Assembly (NCBI GenBank): GCA_047603135.1
Contig: JBLKOW010000073.1
Location: 1-5,115, forward strand
Direction: 5' to 3'
DNA from: JACJVV01 sp047603135
GTDB lineage: Archaea > Nanobdellota > Nanobdellia > Woesearchaeales > JACJVV01
Length of the DNA: 5,115 bases
Part shown: positions 4,693 to 5,115 of the stretch, piece by piece
How positions within the stretch are numbered: the first letter of the stretch is position 1
Layout: every line of letters begins with the position of its first letter
Notes under the pieces: model-generated
The model's input: the letters and a program-made list of their open reading frames with translations, nothing else
The model's database searches: none
What the model was told of the DNA's origin: nothing
Program-made: the position numbers and the translations under genes

Positions 4693-5115
4693 TTAATTAA
4701 CTTGGACTGAAATTCGACCGCGATTTGCACGACTCATTGTTTGCCCATCAACACGCACTTCGTAATCAACATATACATCGCCTGTGAACCGTGAATTAGG
4801 ATATACACCTGGGCAACCACTTATGTTGAATAGCTGTGTCTGTCCTTCAGTTAGTAAAGGAATTAAAGTAGTTTGTCCTGTAGAGTTTGTATGATGTACT
4901 CGACCATTTTCACATTGAACTGAAAAATTAATGTTACGCATTGGAACACCAACACCATTTGTTACAAAGAATGTAAGACTTCCACCAGTGCTATTTCCAT
5001 CCGCACTAAATGCTGGACAGGATAGACCTGGTTGAAATTCACATTTGTCTGGTAAAAATCTACTTGGATTAAGTAATCCGAAATATGCTAATGCTGCAAT
5101 TGCTATAAGTACAAC
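4693..5115 (-). CDS. pilin-like four-cysteine protein, N-terminus beyond the window
   Basis: The frame is open to the right edge, giving 140 residues. An internal Met at 4941 is not the start, because similarity to the neighbours continues upstream. The visible part begins inside the hydrophobic helix (VVLIAIAALAYFGLL), which matches the end of a class III signal-anchor. The linker FGLLNPSRFLPDKC follows, then a beta-rich ectodomain with cysteines at visible residues 25, 33, 68 and 101 and a closing strand GRISVQVN. The linker is nearly the same as the downstream paralogue's FGVFAPQRFIPDRC. Several N-x-S/T sequons (NST, NFS, NIS) could be N-glycosylated, as archaeal pilins often are. About 20-35 N-terminal residues, including any cleavage site, are missing. 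It ends in a strong T-run terminator, so it is a separate transcription unit from the next two genes. Confidence 0.8.
   Translation of the reverse strand, partial: VVLIAIAALAYFGLLNPSRFLPDKCEFQPGLSCPAFSADGNSTGGSLTFFVTNGVGVPMRNINFSVQCENGRVHHTNSTGQTTLIPLLTEGQTQLFNISGCPGVYPNSRFTGDVYVDYEVRVDGQTMSRANRGRISVQVN

Noticed and set aside
1..5115. CRISPR array, insertion sequence, attachment site or toxin-antitoxin pair
   Set aside because: No regular direct repeats with spacers, no transposase or integrase motifs, and no terminal inverted repeats are seen. The tRNA 3' ends show no nearby duplicated fragment inside this window.

Overview
The window looks like part of an archaeal chromosome, most likely from a small-genome DPANN lineage of the Woesearchaeota/Pacearchaeota/Aenigmarchaeota type. 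Reasons seen in the sequence: AT-rich DNA; TATA boxes of the TTTATAAA type placed about 25 nt upstream of start codons or tRNA 5' ends; several apparently leaderless genes; tRNA genes with insertions and no complete encoded CCA; and pilin-like proteins with an archaeal class III (type IV pilin-like) signal peptide. The phylum-level guess is inference.

Layout. All genes are on the minus strand except one. (1) 1-1020: the N-terminal 340 residues of an acidic coiled-coil protein that runs off the left edge and has its own promoter and a strong Shine-Dalgarno. (2) 2877-1121: a tight three-gene operon in the order class I SAM-dependent methyltransferase, DUF1189-like polytopic membrane protein, flavin-reductase/flavoredoxin-like protein. 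Its first gene appears leaderless; the two downstream genes have Shine-Dalgarno sequences. (3) 2878-2981: a divergent promoter region with two TATA boxes and a small inverted repeat between them. (4) 2982-3383: a plus-strand two-helix membrane protein of unknown function, also apparently leaderless. (5) 3637-3427: a tRNA-Asn(GTT)/tRNA-Ile(GAT) pair read from one promoter. tRNA-Asn has a 19-nt intron at the canonical position 37/38, and tRNA-Ile has a roughly 32-35-nt insertion in its D-loop, best read as a non-canonical intron. (6) 5115-3682: three consecutive pilin-like genes. The first is cut by the right edge. The second and third form an operon with its own leaderless promoter.

How the parts fit. 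The three pilin-like proteins share one plan: an N-terminal hydrophobic helix, an FG(L/V)..P..F(I/L/V)P linker, then a beta-rich ectodomain with exactly four similarly spaced cysteines. They are probably paralogues forming or decorating a surface filament. The last one lacks a recognisable class III processing site. The methyltransferase/membrane/flavin-protein operon cannot be assigned to a pathway from sequence alone. No CRISPR array, transposase, integrase or rRNA is present, and no stretch over 300 bases lacks a gene.
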